Shown piece after piece: positions 9,088-18,652 of a stretch of DNA of 64,000 bases. Position 1 is the stretch's first letter. Each line of letters starts with the position of its first letter. The stretch spans positions 310,001 to 374,000 of the forward strand of contig NZ_JACHDZ010000002.1 in the NCBI RefSeq assembly GCF_014201375.1, in the 5' to 3' direction. A program made the position numbers and the translations under genes. Under the pieces are notes generated by a model that saw nothing but the letters and a program-made list of their open reading frames with translations, did no database searches and was not told where the DNA came from. The DNA comes from Tunturiibacter empetritectus. GTDB taxonomy: Bacteria; Acidobacteriota; Terriglobia; Terriglobales; Acidobacteriaceae.

Positions 9088-10260
9088 CTGTCTACTTCGT
9101 TCAAGGCCCAGCCCTCTCGCCAGCACATCAACAGTCTCGATGGCCTGCGAGGGTGCGCCTTCCTCATGGTCTTTTGCTTTCACTACGGCATGACCGCTCA
9201 CACGGCGGCGCACTGGGTCGACTACTTCATGCTGGTCACCACGGGCCTATGGTCAGGCGTCGACCTCTTCTTTGTCCTCTCCGGCTTCCTGATCACCGGC
9301 ATCCTCCTCGACACCCGCGACAGCCAGAACTACTTCCGCAACTTCTATGCGCGCCGTGCCCTGCGAATCTTTCCTCTCTTCTACGGCGTTCTCTTCCTGT
9401 TGCTTGCGTTGACGCCGTTCCTGCATCTGCAGTGGAGGCTGGGGCATCTGGCGTTGTTCTTCTATGCGAGCAACATCGCCGGTCACATAGATCCTTCTCT
9501 GAACGATCTGCGGCCCGCCGTCGATCTGGTGCATCTCTGGTCGCTGGCCGTCGAAGAGCAGTTCTATCTCATCTGGCCCATGGTCGTGCTCTGGGTGCGG
9601 GACCGCCGCAGCCTGATTCGCGTCTGCGTGGGCACGATCTCGTTCTCCCTCCTGCTGCGATGCTTTCTGCTGTGGCGATTTCCTGGCGCGGTCTATGAGT
9701 GGTGCTACGGCGAGCTGCCCACCCACTGCGATGGCCTGCTGGGTGGGGCCATCGTGGCAGCGCTTATCCGGAGCGTAGATCTCACGACGCTCATCCGGCG
9801 ATCCCGCATTCTCTTTCTCGTATCGTTGCTTGGAATCGCATCCCTCGCCATTCACTACGACGGGTTCGGATATCACAGCCCGGTGTTGACCATCCTGGTC
9901 TACCCTCTGCTCGCTGTTTTGTTCTCCTGCATTCTTCTTCGAACCTTGCAGCCCGGGACATTCTTCTCCCGCCTGGGCAGCCTCGGAGTTCTTCGTTTCT
10001 TCGGAAAGTACAGCTACGGAATGTATATCTATCACCTGCTTTTCTTTCCTCTGGTCGGCACTTTGCTTCCGCCCTTGCAGCGGCTGCTCCATTCAAGGAC
10101 ATGGGGCGGCATCGTCTACGTTCTCGTTGTGCTTGGTTTGACCACAATCGTATCGGTTCTCAGCTATCAGCTTTACGAGCGTCATTGGCTCCGGCTGAAG
10201 TCACGCTTCAGTTACATCAGACCAGCGACCAGATCCGCCGACTTGGCGACCCACTCCTGA
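9088..10260 (+). CDS. Acyltransferase family 3 membrane protein, probable CTG start
   Basis: Integral membrane O-acyltransferase of the OafA/NodX type, which acylates surface sugars. Visible family features are SLDGLRG followed by a hydrophobic helix with FCFHYG (catalytic His), YARRALRIFPLFYG, and LWSLAVEEQFYLIWP, then about eight further helices. The SLDGLRG motif lies upstream of the first ATG (9166). The frame is closed by TAG at 9058-9060 and has no ATG, GTG or TTG before the motif. CTG 9088 has AGGA at 9077-9080, 7 bp upstream, so a CTG start giving 390 residues is my choice. Confidence 0.8.
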   Translation: MSTSFKAQPSRQHINSLDGLRGCAFLMVFCFHYGMTAHTAAHWVDYFMLVTTGLWSGVDLFFVLSGFLITGILLDTRDSQNYFRNFYARRALRIFPLFYGVLFLLLALTPFLHLQWRLGHLALFFYASNIAGHIDPSLNDLRPAVDLVHLWSLAVEEQFYLIWPMVVLWVRDRRSLIRVCVGTISFSLLLRCFLLWRFPGAVYEWCYGELPTHCDGLLGGAIVAALIRSVDLTTLIRRSRILFLVSLLGIASLAIHYDGFGYHSPVLTILVYPLLAVLFSCILLRTLQPGTFFSRLGSLGVLRFFGKYSYGMYIYHLLFFPLVGTLLPPLQRLLHSRTWGGIVYVLVVLGLTTIVSVLSYQLYERHWLRLKSRFSYIRPATRSADLATHS

Positions 10261-10423
10261 TCGACGCATGTCTCTCGCACACTTGAATCTTCGCCCAATC
10301 CAAAAACAAGCGATAATACAAAACAGGGAGAATACAAACAAGGATTGACAGTCTCTGTCGATCGCATCCTCCGCACCACCCCGACCGCGATGAGCAGCCC
10401 CGCAGTCAGAAAGCCGGAAACAC

Positions 10424-11374
10424 ATGACGAAGTCCCCCTCCGCCCCAAAGCCCGACGCCAACGAAGAACCCAAAGGCGACCGCCTCCAGAAGATCCTCGC
10501 GCAGGCCGGAATCGCCAGCCGTCGCAAAGCCGAGGAGATCATCCTCGAAGGCCGCGTGCAGGTCAACGGCGTCATCGTCAACACCCTCGGCACCCGCCAC
10601 GACGCACTCAAAGATCACATCCGCGTAGACGGCAAGCTCCTGCACGGCCCCGAGCAGCAGCGCTACTACATGCTCAACAAGCCGCGCGGCTACGTCACAA
10701 CCCTCGAAGACCCTGAGAAGCGCCCCACCGTTATGCAGCTGATGACCCAGAAGCACGGCCCTCACGGAGACCAGGTGCGCCTCTATCCCGTAGGCCGCCT
10801 CGACTATCTCAGCGAAGGCCTCATCCTGATGACTAACGACGGCAACCTCGCCAATGCGCTCTCGAAGGCCGCAGCCGGTGTGGAAAAAACCTACCTCGTC
10901 AAAATCAGCGGAACCCCGCCTGCCTCAGGCCTCGACCAGATCCGTCGCGGCATTATGATCGACCGCGGCCGTCTGGACGAGGTCCGCAGCGGCCGCCGCG
11001 ACCGCATCATCACCTCGCCCGCCAAAGTCGAACTCGTTCGCGGCGGCGACAACCCCTGGTACGAGCTCACCCTCATTGAAGGCCGCAATCGTCAGATCAG
11101 AAAGATGTTCGAAGAGATCGGCCACCACGTCGAAAAGATCCGGCGCATCGGTTATGGTGCACTTCGCCTCGACGTTCCGCCAGGCGAGTACCGCGAGCTC
11201 ACGCTCGGCGAAGTGATGGCACTCGACCGCGCGGCGAAGGGCAAGAAGGTCGTACCAAAAAAGAAGACGCCGGAGTTTGCACAGCTAAAATCTCCCGCGA
11301 AGAAAAAGTTTACAAAGGCGCGTCGACAACCCACCGGTACCAAATCCGCAAGCCGTCCGCGCCGTCCAAATTAG
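10424..11374 (+). CDS. 23S rRNA/tRNA pseudouridine synthase, RluB/RsuA type
   Basis: Isomerises a uridine in rRNA. The 316-residue protein has an N-terminal S4 RNA-binding domain (about residues 20-70: RLQKILAQAGIASRRKAEEII, GRVQVNG). A RsuA/RluB catalytic domain follows with GRLDYLSEGLILMTNDG, whose Asp is the nucleophile, and the NRQIRKMFE motif. The last 50 residues are a Lys/Arg-rich tail. RluB (U2605) is more likely than RluE or RsuA because of domain layout and length, but the target base cannot be read from sequence. Confidence 0.9.
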   Translation: MTKSPSAPKPDANEEPKGDRLQKILAQAGIASRRKAEEIILEGRVQVNGVIVNTLGTRHDALKDHIRVDGKLLHGPEQQRYYMLNKPRGYVTTLEDPEKRPTVMQLMTQKHGPHGDQVRLYPVGRLDYLSEGLILMTNDGNLANALSKAAAGVEKTYLVKISGTPPASGLDQIRRGIMIDRGRLDEVRSGRRDRIITSPAKVELVRGGDNPWYELTLIEGRNRQIRKMFEEIGHHVEKIRRIGYGALRLDVPPGEYRELTLGEVMALDRAAKGKKVVPKKKTPEFAQLKSPAKKKFTKARRQPTGTKSASRPRRPN

Positions 11375-11596
11375 TCTGTCGTCCACACGACGTTCACCAC
11401 TTCGTAACCACATTCAGAGAACGTTTGTCTAACGAAGTACCTGGTTAGTACCCCTGTTTTTCTAACACCTTTGATCGCTTGACACACCTCTCTCGACACG
11501 CTCAGAATACTCGCGCTATTAACCTTTCGGGTGATGACAATCGCAACCCGGAAGCATCCAATAAGGGCAGCACGGATGTAGTCAAGGAGCAGCAGA

Positions 11597-12073
11597 GTGG
11601 CAAAGGAAAAAGCAACATTTGGAGCAGGATGTTTTTGGGGAGTTGAAGCCCGATTTGGCGAGATCACAGGTGTTATCGATACAGCCGTAGGATACGAAGG
11701 CGGCGATCTCGAACACCCAACCTATAAAGAAGTCTGTACCGACCGCACCGGCCATGCGGAGGTTGTCGGAGTCACCTTCGATCCATCCCGCGTCTCTTAC
11801 GAAACACTGTTGGACGCCTTCTTCGCCCTCCACGACCCCACCCAGGTTAATCGCCAGGGTCCGGACTGGGGCACACAATATCGCAGCGTCATCTTCACCC
11901 ACACCAACGAGCAGTTCGCCCAGGCCCGGGCCAAGATCGCCGAGCTCAGTGCCGCCGGCTCTTATCGCAAACCCATCGCAACCCAGGTCGTTCCTTCCAC
12001 CACCTTCTGGAAGGCCGAAGAGTATCACCAGAGGTATCTCGAAAAGCGTGGCATGGTGAGCTGCCACATCTAA
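11597..12073 (+). CDS. msrA: Peptide-methionine (S)-S-oxide reductase
   Basis: Repairs oxidised methionine. The 158-residue protein has the catalytic GCFWG motif (Cys12), the GGDLEHPTYKEVCTDRTGHAE substrate region and a probable resolving Cys near the C-terminus (SCHI). The start is GTG 11597, supported by AAGGAG at 11584-11589. It stands alone, with a strong terminator downstream. Confidence 0.96.
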   Translation: MAKEKATFGAGCFWGVEARFGEITGVIDTAVGYEGGDLEHPTYKEVCTDRTGHAEVVGVTFDPSRVSYETLLDAFFALHDPTQVNRQGPDWGTQYRSVIFTHTNEQFAQARAKIAELSAAGSYRKPIATQVVPSTTFWKAEEYHQRYLEKRGMVSCHI

Positions 12074-12092
12074 CCTCATCCCAACTCAATCA

Positions 12093-12134
12093 AAAACGGC
12101 GGCAACGATTCCATGTATTCGTTGCCGCCGTTTT
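12093..12134. terminator. Bidirectional terminator between msrA and the ADOP permease
   Basis: A perfect 16-bp stem (AAAACGGCGGCAACGA with TCGTTGCCGCCGTTTT) and a 10-nt loop lie between two convergent genes. T-runs on both strands allow it to work in both directions. Confidence 0.92.
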
Positions 12135-12158
12135 CTATCCCTGGCGAGCCAGAGAAAC

Positions 12159-14672
12159 TTATTCCGCACGCAGCGCAGTCGTCGGATCGACCGAGGACGC
12201 ACGTCGCGCAGGCACAATCGCCGCAATCACAGCGACTATGGCAATCAACAAAATCACACCGGCCAGCGTCAGCGGATCTGCAGATGAAACTCCAAAGAGC
12301 TGACTCCGCAGCAACCTGCCCAGCAGCACTGAGCAGGGAATCGCCAGCACAATCCCGATCCCCGCCAAACGCAACACATCGGCCAGCACCAGCCGCGATA
12401 CGCCCAGACGCGTTGACCCCAGCGCGATGCGGATGCCTATCTCCCGTGTGCGCTGTGTCGTCGAGAACGCCAGCACGCCATACAGACCAACCCCCGCGAG
12501 CATCGTCGCCAGCAGGCCAAACGAGATCGCCAGCAGTTCGATCATGCGTTCATTCGACAACGTCGTGTCGATCTGTTCCTCCATCGTTCGCATCGAATCC
12601 ACCGCAAGCCCTGGGTCGATCTGTTTCATCGCCTGCCGCACCATCGCGAAGCTCTGCTCCGGAGGCGTCGCAGTTCGGAGATACAGATAGAGCTGGTCCG
12701 CAGTCTTTGCCTGCTTCATGGGAGAAAACAGCGTCGGACCGGCGGCATCCCGCAAGTTCCCGTGCTTCGCGTCTCGCGTCACACCGACGATGGTCATATA
12801 TTCTCCCGGCTTGCCGTCGCCCCCCACGATGCGCCTTCCCACTGCTGCAGCGGGAGTGGCGAAGTAGTGCTTTGCGAAGCTCTCATTCACGATCCCTACC
12901 AGCGGATGCGCCGCATCATCGTCCTCGCCGAAGCTGCGTCCGGCAAGCACCGGCTCCTGCATCGCATGAAAGAAGTTCGCACTGACATAAGGAATCTCAA
13001 TCGGGAAGTCCTCATCCGGCGGCGCAGTGTAGCCCTCTACCGTCACGTTTCCGCTATGCCCCGTATCGGCTAGCTCTGCATCATTGGTAGCGCCCACAGC
13101 CTGCACTCCGGGAAGCGCCGCCATCGTCTCCAGAATCTGTTGGTGCAGCGCAGGAATCTTCTCCTTCGCATAGCCGGACAGCAGAGGATTGACGTGAAAC
13201 GTAATCAGGTGCGATGTGTTGATCCCCGTGTCGACGTGACGCAGGTTCTGCATCGTGCGCACAAACAGTCCGGAGCCCACCATCAGCAGAACGCTGAGGC
13301 CAACCTGCAGAGAGACGACCAGACTCCTAAAGTTCAGCGTGCCACCGGACGCCGTCGTCGTCTGCTGCTTCAGCGAGTTCACGATATCCGGTCTCAGCAA
13401 CTGCACTGCAGGCGCGAGACTGAACAGAACGCTCACCGCAACGGCGATCGCGAAGTTGAAGGCAAGCAACCGTGCATCCAGCGTCGTCGAAAACGCCGAA
13501 GGGCCATCCGTACTCAGCCGCTCGACCAGCACACGAAGGCACAGAGGCGCGATCAACAACCCAGCCACCCCGCCAGCGATGCCAATCAGCAAGCCTTCCA
13601 GTAAGAGTTGCTGCACAACACGCCGCGCATTCGCACCCAGGGCATAGCGCAGCGAGAACTCCCGCACTCGCGCCGCGGAGCGCACCAGCAGCAGACTCGC
13701 CACATTCACCGCGGCGATCAGGAGCACAAGAAACGCCATCCCCATCACCGCGTACAGCGGCTTTTCGAGCGAGTCCCGGTTATACGACAGCCCCCGCGAA
13801 CCAGGCGCAACCAGCAGCTGGCTACGCGTCAGGTACTCGTCAACGAAGCGCTGGGGTTGCGACCCAAGCGCCTTCAACTCCTCCGCGCGCAGCGCATGCC
13901 ATAGCGGCGCGATCGCCATCTGCGCATGTTGCGGCGTCTCTCCCGGCTTCAAACGCCCGACGATATTCATCCATCGGTCGGTATGGTCCTGCAGTCTCTT
14001 CCCCTTGCCCGGAGCCACCACATCCAGCATCGACATCGGAACGAAGAGGTCCGGCACCTGCCCCCACACCGCACTCTGAAATTCCGGCGCCGCCACCCCT
14101 GCAATGACAAACGGCGCACCGTTAATCGAAATCGTCTCCCCTGCAACATTCGCATCCGATCCCATATGGGTCTGCCAGTAGGCATAGCTCAGCACTACGA
14201 CCGGATTGGCTCCCGGCACCGTATCGTCGCTCGCCGTCAGCAGTCGCCCCTGCGCGGCCTTCACCCCGAGCACGCTGAAGTAGTTCCCGCTAACAACCTC
14301 CCCATCCACCAGCTCTGAGACCTTGTTCCGCGTTGTCCCTACTTCGACCGGAGCGGTCGCAATCAGCCCGTCGAAGACCGCCGTACCCTTGTCGCGCAGA
14401 TCCCAGTACATCGGGTACGAAAACGATTGCTCCACCCCGCCGCCATGATTGCTCGAATGACCCTCCCACGCCTTCCCGGTACCGCGTAAAACCACCAGTT
14501 GCTCCGGCGAGCGTACCGGCAGCGACCGCAACAGCGCCTGGTCCAGCAGCGAGAAGATTGCCGTATTCGCGCCAACGCCCAGCGCGAGCGTCAGCACCGC
14601 GGTCACCATAAACCCCGGCGACCGGCGGATCTGGCGAAGCGAAAAGCGAAGGTCTTGCAAGAGTGAGGTCAT
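12159..14672 (-). CDS. ABC transporter permease, acidobacterial duplicated orphan permease (ADOP) type
   Basis: The 837-residue inner-membrane protein has a FtsX/MacB_PCD arrangement twice. An N-terminal helix (MVTAVLTLALGVGANTAIFSLLD) is followed by a large periplasmic domain and three helices (about residues 310-430), then a second helix, periplasmic domain and three helices at the C-terminus. This matches ADOP proteins, known in many paralogues in Acidobacteria and usually lacking a neighbouring ATPase. No ATPase gene is next to it here either. ATG 14672 has AAGG 5 bp upstream. Substrate unknown. Confidence 0.92.
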   Translation of the reverse strand: MTSLLQDLRFSLRQIRRSPGFMVTAVLTLALGVGANTAIFSLLDQALLRSLPVRSPEQLVVLRGTGKAWEGHSSNHGGGVEQSFSYPMYWDLRDKGTAVFDGLIATAPVEVGTTRNKVSELVDGEVVSGNYFSVLGVKAAQGRLLTASDDTVPGANPVVVLSYAYWQTHMGSDANVAGETISINGAPFVIAGVAAPEFQSAVWGQVPDLFVPMSMLDVVAPGKGKRLQDHTDRWMNIVGRLKPGETPQHAQMAIAPLWHALRAEELKALGSQPQRFVDEYLTRSQLLVAPGSRGLSYNRDSLEKPLYAVMGMAFLVLLIAAVNVASLLLVRSAARVREFSLRYALGANARRVVQQLLLEGLLIGIAGGVAGLLIAPLCLRVLVERLSTDGPSAFSTTLDARLLAFNFAIAVAVSVLFSLAPAVQLLRPDIVNSLKQQTTTASGGTLNFRSLVVSLQVGLSVLLMVGSGLFVRTMQNLRHVDTGINTSHLITFHVNPLLSGYAKEKIPALHQQILETMAALPGVQAVGATNDAELADTGHSGNVTVEGYTAPPDEDFPIEIPYVSANFFHAMQEPVLAGRSFGEDDDAAHPLVGIVNESFAKHYFATPAAAVGRRIVGGDGKPGEYMTIVGVTRDAKHGNLRDAAGPTLFSPMKQAKTADQLYLYLRTATPPEQSFAMVRQAMKQIDPGLAVDSMRTMEEQIDTTLSNERMIELLAISFGLLATMLAGVGLYGVLAFSTTQRTREIGIRIALGSTRLGVSRLVLADVLRLAGIGIVLAIPCSVLLGRLLRSQLFGVSSADPLTLAGVILLIAIVAVIAAIVPARRASSVDPTTALRAE

Positions 14673-14999
14673 CTTTGCCTTTTTCCCCGAGAGCGGGTGA
14701 CACGCTGCCTGTGGTGAGATTGCAGCTAAGCAGTTAGTCGTAATGGAATGCAGTTAAACTGCCAATCCCGCACACACTCAACCCATTACAAATAAAAGAG
14801 CGTCTGATTCCGCCGCGCTCCAACGCTGTTCATCCCCGGAACCGCCTGTTCATTTGCGGACGCGATCCATGGAAGCAAAAGGGACTCTAGTACCTTGGCG
14901 GCCCAGTTGAAACCCGGGGTAATCAGGTTGCCTATAACGCCGTTTTCGAAAAGCTCGAAGCTGCCTACCTCCTATCTGCACTGATTGGCATAGGCAGGG
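14673..14999. other. Gap without recognisable features
   Basis: 327 bp upstream of the ADOP gene and downstream of a minus-strand gene. It should hold the ADOP promoter region. I see no gene, repeat or strong hairpin in it. Confidence 0.4.
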
Positions 15000-15299
15000 C
15001 TATTTCGGATGAATTACGTTCACCGCGATGTCAGACTCGGTCTTGATGCGGATCGGTTGGCCCTCCTTCGTTGGAGGTTCAAAGAGCCAAGTCATCATTT
15101 GGTCGTGGATTTTCTGCGTAAGCGCATCGCTTGGGGATTTTTCGACATTTGCCATCTCGACCGTTCCGTCGGTGCCAACCTGAAGAACGACGTGGACAGT
15201 GATTCGGCCCTGTACCTTGTCGTCGATAAAGACCGGTTCCAGCGAACATGCCACGCAGCGCAATCCACCTATCGGGAGTTTCGTTCCCAGACGAGGCAT
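15000..15299 (-). pseudogene. TonB C-terminal-like domain, probably the detached 3' end of the BNR gene
   Basis: The 99-residue frame has the TonB C-terminal pattern: a V-x-V-x-V strand, GTDGTVEMANVEKSP, and a WLFEPPTKEGQPI end. It has no signal peptide or membrane anchor and no good ribosome binding site. Its open frame extends upstream to 15335 and overlaps the gene before it. Adding one C to the CCCC run (15327-15330) would join the two frames into one protein. I therefore read it as the C-terminal domain of the upstream gene. Confidence 0.55.
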
Positions 15300-16303
15300 T
15301 GTTTGTTCGTGGGGCAGAGGAACGCCGGGGATGCCTCAACGTCGGATGCCTTGCCTATTGAAGCGCAGGCTACGTTCTGGTTTAGCGTGCAGATGTTTTC
15401 GCCAACAACGGCCCACTTCGCCGTCAGCGCACCGTTGGGAATCGCCGAGTAAGTCGTCGGTTGATGGAAAAAATTGACGAGCAATGTGCCCGACGCCAGA
15501 CAGCCCTGAGAGTTGCAGATAACGCAATACTCCCAATGGCAGGGATGAATCTCAGTGGTTGTATGCGTCCAATGCATACCATCCTCGGAGTAGGTCGCCA
15601 TCGGGACGCCATTTCCACCACCGGGTTTGTCTTTTCCTATAACCTCATGGCCTGTGGCCCAATATTTGCCGTCAACGCGCAGAAGATCTTTAATTCCAGT
15701 GCTTGGCGGATCGTAGAAACTCCAAGTCTTCCCGCCGTCGATTGTCGCAAGGAATCCGGCCTCAGCATACGGCCCTTCCGAGAGAAGGGCGGTCATCTTA
15801 TCGGGTGTGAGAGCCACGAGAAAGGGAGTGAATGGAAAGCGCTGTAACGTATCGGCAGGTTGCGCAATCTGGTGTGGTGAATCGCTCCCGTCGAGATAAA
15901 AAAGAGACGGCGCAGTGCGCAACAACCCGTGGGTTGGATCAGCGAACGAAGCGAGCAGGATGGTGTCGGTACCGAAGTGCCGTGTCTCCCAAGAATCACC
16001 TCCGTCGTTGGTGAAGAGTACCGTCCCTCCTGTTCCGTAGGCGTATCCAAACTTTGCAGAAAAGAACTCGATGCCGAAGAGCATTGCACCGGCACCCGAT
16101 GCGTGGTGATGGAGAGTCCAGTTCTTCCCGTCAGATGAGGATGCGATGGATTCGTTGGGGCCGCAGACCCACAACGCGTTCTTGTTCGAGACAATTGCAA
16201 GAGGGCGAAAGCCCGGGTTGCTTGTCTGCCATTCTGTTGCTTGGGACTGGGACGCCAGACAAGTCGAGAGACAAAGCGTAAGCACGGCTCTACGGATGTG
16301 CAT
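15269..16303 (-). CDS. Secreted BNR/photosystem-II-stability-like repeat protein, apparently frameshifted at its 3' end
   Basis: A 344-residue exported protein with a signal peptide (hydrophobic VLTLCLSTCLASQSQA). Repeats resemble the BNR/sialidase Asp-box: SSDGKNWTLHH, TNDGGDSWETRHFG, TIDGGKTWSF and SEDGMHWTHT, typical of a beta-propeller. Start ATG 16303 is preferred to an in-frame start 18 codons upstream because it puts the signal peptide at the N-terminus. The frame ends 31 bp inside a TonB-like frame. Function unknown. Confidence 0.7.
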   Translation of the reverse strand: MHIRRAVLTLCLSTCLASQSQATEWQTSNPGFRPLAIVSNKNALWVCGPNESIASSSDGKNWTLHHHASGAGAMLFGIEFFSAKFGYAYGTGGTVLFTNDGGDSWETRHFGTDTILLASFADPTHGLLRTAPSLFYLDGSDSPHQIAQPADTLQRFPFTPFLVALTPDKMTALLSEGPYAEAGFLATIDGGKTWSFYDPPSTGIKDLLRVDGKYWATGHEVIGKDKPGGGNGVPMATYSEDGMHWTHTTTEIHPCHWEYCVICNSQGCLASGTLLVNFFHQPTTYSAIPNGALTAKWAVVGENICTLNQNVACASIGKASDVEASPAFLCPTNKQCLVWERNSR

Positions 16304-16780
16304 GGCTGGCAATTCTATACGAGGAGAGACAAGAGTCCATTCCGACAATGACAACAAGTTTCTCCGCGGGCGCCCGCAAAGTCTTCTTTAGGCAACTTCA
16401 GTCATTCACTTCAAAACTGATCCATGGCCGCCTAGCGCAGCTTCAATCGTCAATCGAACTCCCACTGTGGTACTATTATTTTGTACTCTGACTAAAAGGA
16501 GTAAGGGCATCGCAGGCAAAGACTCTTCATGGACTTCGGAGTTTGGCCAGAGACTGCGATTCGCCTCTTCCCACCGCATACCTTCCCGAACGTTGGAAGC
16601 CGCGCTGGTTGCTCTGGCTGGAAGGCTCGTCAACGGACGAGTCTCGCCGTGCAGCAGCAGCGCTTCGATTCCCGACAGCAATGCTGACTAATTGAAATCC
16701 ATGATGCCACGCTGGCATCCCTGCACCCCTATGCCGTTCTACAACGCCCCCTCTATCCGGGCCACCAGACAGGAAAAACT
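16304..16780. other. Intergenic region upstream of the helicase
   Basis: 477 bp between divergent genes. Small frames exist on both strands, but none has convincing support. One plus-strand frame (16467-16691) contains FGQRLRFA followed by broken similarity to an XRE-type helix-turn-helix; at most it is a decayed fragment. The 3' part should carry the helicase promoter and leader. Confidence 0.35.
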
Positions 16781-18313
16781 TTGAACTCCGCAACTCTAGA
16801 CGCAACAGAACAGAACGACCAGATCGTTTCAAACCAGCAGCACTCCGCTCCCGAAGCCAACACCGCCGTCGCGAATCCCGCAGGCCTCCCTCTCGTTGAG
16901 GACATTCGTTTCACCGACTTCAACATCTCGGACTCGCTCAAGACCCGCCTCACCAACGCCGGCTTCACCATGCCAACGCCCGTCCAGGCCAAGGCCATCC
17001 CGCCCGCGCTCGAAGGCAGCGACATCCTCGCCACCGCCTCCACCGGCACCGGCAAGACCCTCAGCTTCCTCATCCCGATGATCCAGCGCATGGATGCGAA
17101 CTCCGTCCCCAGCACCAAGGGCAAGCGCGGTCCCATCCGCTCCCTCATCCTGCTGCCGACGCGCGAGCTCGCCATGCAGGTCCTCGAGGCCTACTGGAAG
17201 CTCGTCCCCGGATCGAAGAGCGATGCAGTGCTCGTCTGCGGCGGCCTCTCCGAGAACAACCAGCTCGATCAGCTCGACCGCGGCCCCCGTCTCGTCGTCG
17301 CCACCCCCGGCCGCCTCGAAGACTTCCTCCGCCGCCGCGAGATCAACATCAACTCCGTCGAGATGCTCGTCCTTGACGAAGTCGATCGCATGCTCGACAT
17401 GGGCTTCCTTCCCGCCATCCGCCGCATCGTTGGCGCGCTGCCGAAGACCCGCCAGACCATGTGCTACTCCGCGACCCTCGACGCGAACATCCGCGAGATC
17501 GTCCGCGACTACGTCAACAAGCCCGTCCGCATCGAGATCGGCCAGACTTCCAAGCCGTCCGACCGCGTAGAGCTTCGCGTCTACACCGTCATGCAGGACC
17601 AGAAGCTCGGCCTGCTCGACCAGATGCTGAAGCAGGAAGAGGGAACCTTCCTCGTCTTCTCGCGCACCAAGCACGGCGCCGATCGCATCTCGAAGAAGCT
17701 TGAGAAGCTAGGCCACGATGCCGACGTTATCCACGGCGACCGCAGCCAGTCCCAGCGCACCGCCGCTCTCAAGGGCTTTGCCACCGGCCGTCACCGCGTC
17801 CTGGTCGCCACCGACGTTGCCGCCCGCGGCATCGACGTGCAGGACATCGCGCACGTCGTCAACTACGACCTGCCCAATGCTTCGGACGACTTCGTTCACC
17901 GCATCGGCCGCACTGGTCGCGCCGGCAAGAAGGGTGTTGCCACCACGTTTGTCATGCCGCAGGAGCGTCACGACGCCCGCAAGCTCGAGCGCGAACTAAA
18001 GATAAAGTTTGAGTGGCGCGAAGCCGATAAGAACCTTGAGAAGGAGGTCCGCAACGCACCCCTCGACACAACAGCTCAGGGACAGGACCTCATGCAGCTT
18101 GAAACCCGCTCCTGGAAGGGCAACGATCCCGTCACGCCGATGGCGACGCCCAATGCCAACTACGGCGGCAACAAGAGTGGCTTCCGCAGTCGCAACGGTG
18201 GTGGAGGCTTCTCTGGTGGACGCAACTCCGGTGGCCGTGGCCCCGGTGGCCGCCCAAGCAGCAACAGCCGCCCCGGCAGCAGCCGCTCCGGCCCAGCTCG
18301 CCGCGGTCAGTAA
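16781..18313 (+). CDS. DEAD-box ATP-dependent RNA helicase (RhlE-like)
   Basis: Unwinds RNA duplexes, likely in ribosome assembly or RNA decay. The 510-residue protein has the Q motif (PTPVQAKAIPPAL), motif I (ASTGTGKT), Ia (PTRELA), II (DEVD in place of DEAD), III (SAT), V (VATDVAARGID) and VI (HRIGRTGRAG). The last 70 residues are Gly/Arg/Ser-rich, a typical RNA-binding tail. The start is TTG 16781 with AGGA 6 bp upstream; no ATG precedes the Q motif. It is followed by palindrome B. Confidence 0.94.
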   Translation: MNSATLDATEQNDQIVSNQQHSAPEANTAVANPAGLPLVEDIRFTDFNISDSLKTRLTNAGFTMPTPVQAKAIPPALEGSDILATASTGTGKTLSFLIPMIQRMDANSVPSTKGKRGPIRSLILLPTRELAMQVLEAYWKLVPGSKSDAVLVCGGLSENNQLDQLDRGPRLVVATPGRLEDFLRRREININSVEMLVLDEVDRMLDMGFLPAIRRIVGALPKTRQTMCYSATLDANIREIVRDYVNKPVRIEIGQTSKPSDRVELRVYTVMQDQKLGLLDQMLKQEEGTFLVFSRTKHGADRISKKLEKLGHDADVIHGDRSQSQRTAALKGFATGRHRVLVATDVAARGIDVQDIAHVVNYDLPNASDDFVHRIGRTGRAGKKGVATTFVMPQERHDARKLERELKIKFEWREADKNLEKEVRNAPLDTTAQGQDLMQLETRSWKGNDPVTPMATPNANYGGNKSGFRSRNGGGGFSGGRNSGGRGPGGRPSSNSRPGSSRSGPARRGQ

Positions 18314-18402
18314 CTCCCGGCACTCAGACACAAAGACGCTCCGCTCTGCCAGCCAACCAGCCGCAGAGTGGAGCGTTCGTCTTTCCTTCGGGCAAAGATT
18401 AT

Positions 18403-18584
18403 GTCCTGCCGGACGGGCCCGCTACGCGCGGGGCGGTCACTTCGTGACGTGTACCGGTCCCGGCAGGATAAAATCCGACGGTTCTCCCGTTGGTCGAAAT
18501 CAATCTCTCCCCCGACCAACGGGAGGACCATTATAGAAGTCACGAAGTGACCGCTGCCCGCGCAGGGCGCCCGTCCGGCAGGAC
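18403..18584. repeat. Family-1 nested palindrome, copy B (full length)
   Basis: Full element of 182 bp from GTCCTGCCGGACGGGC to its inverted copy GCCCGTCCGGCAGGAC. The central inverted pair is CTCCCGTTGGTCG/CGACCAACGGGAG, with GTCACTTCGTGAC in the left arm and GTCACGAAGTGAC in the right. It lies between two co-directional genes, 89 bp after the helicase stop. Confidence 0.95.
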
Positions 18585-18652
18585 AGATTCTGAATATTCA
18601 CGCCCAAAACTCGAAAATTGCTGTACACCCCAGCTAAAATGAAAGTAATACC

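Noticed and set aside
16467..16691. Possible XRE-type helix-turn-helix remnant (FGQRLRFA...)
   Set aside because: Similarity is short and would need several frameshifts; kept only as a comment.
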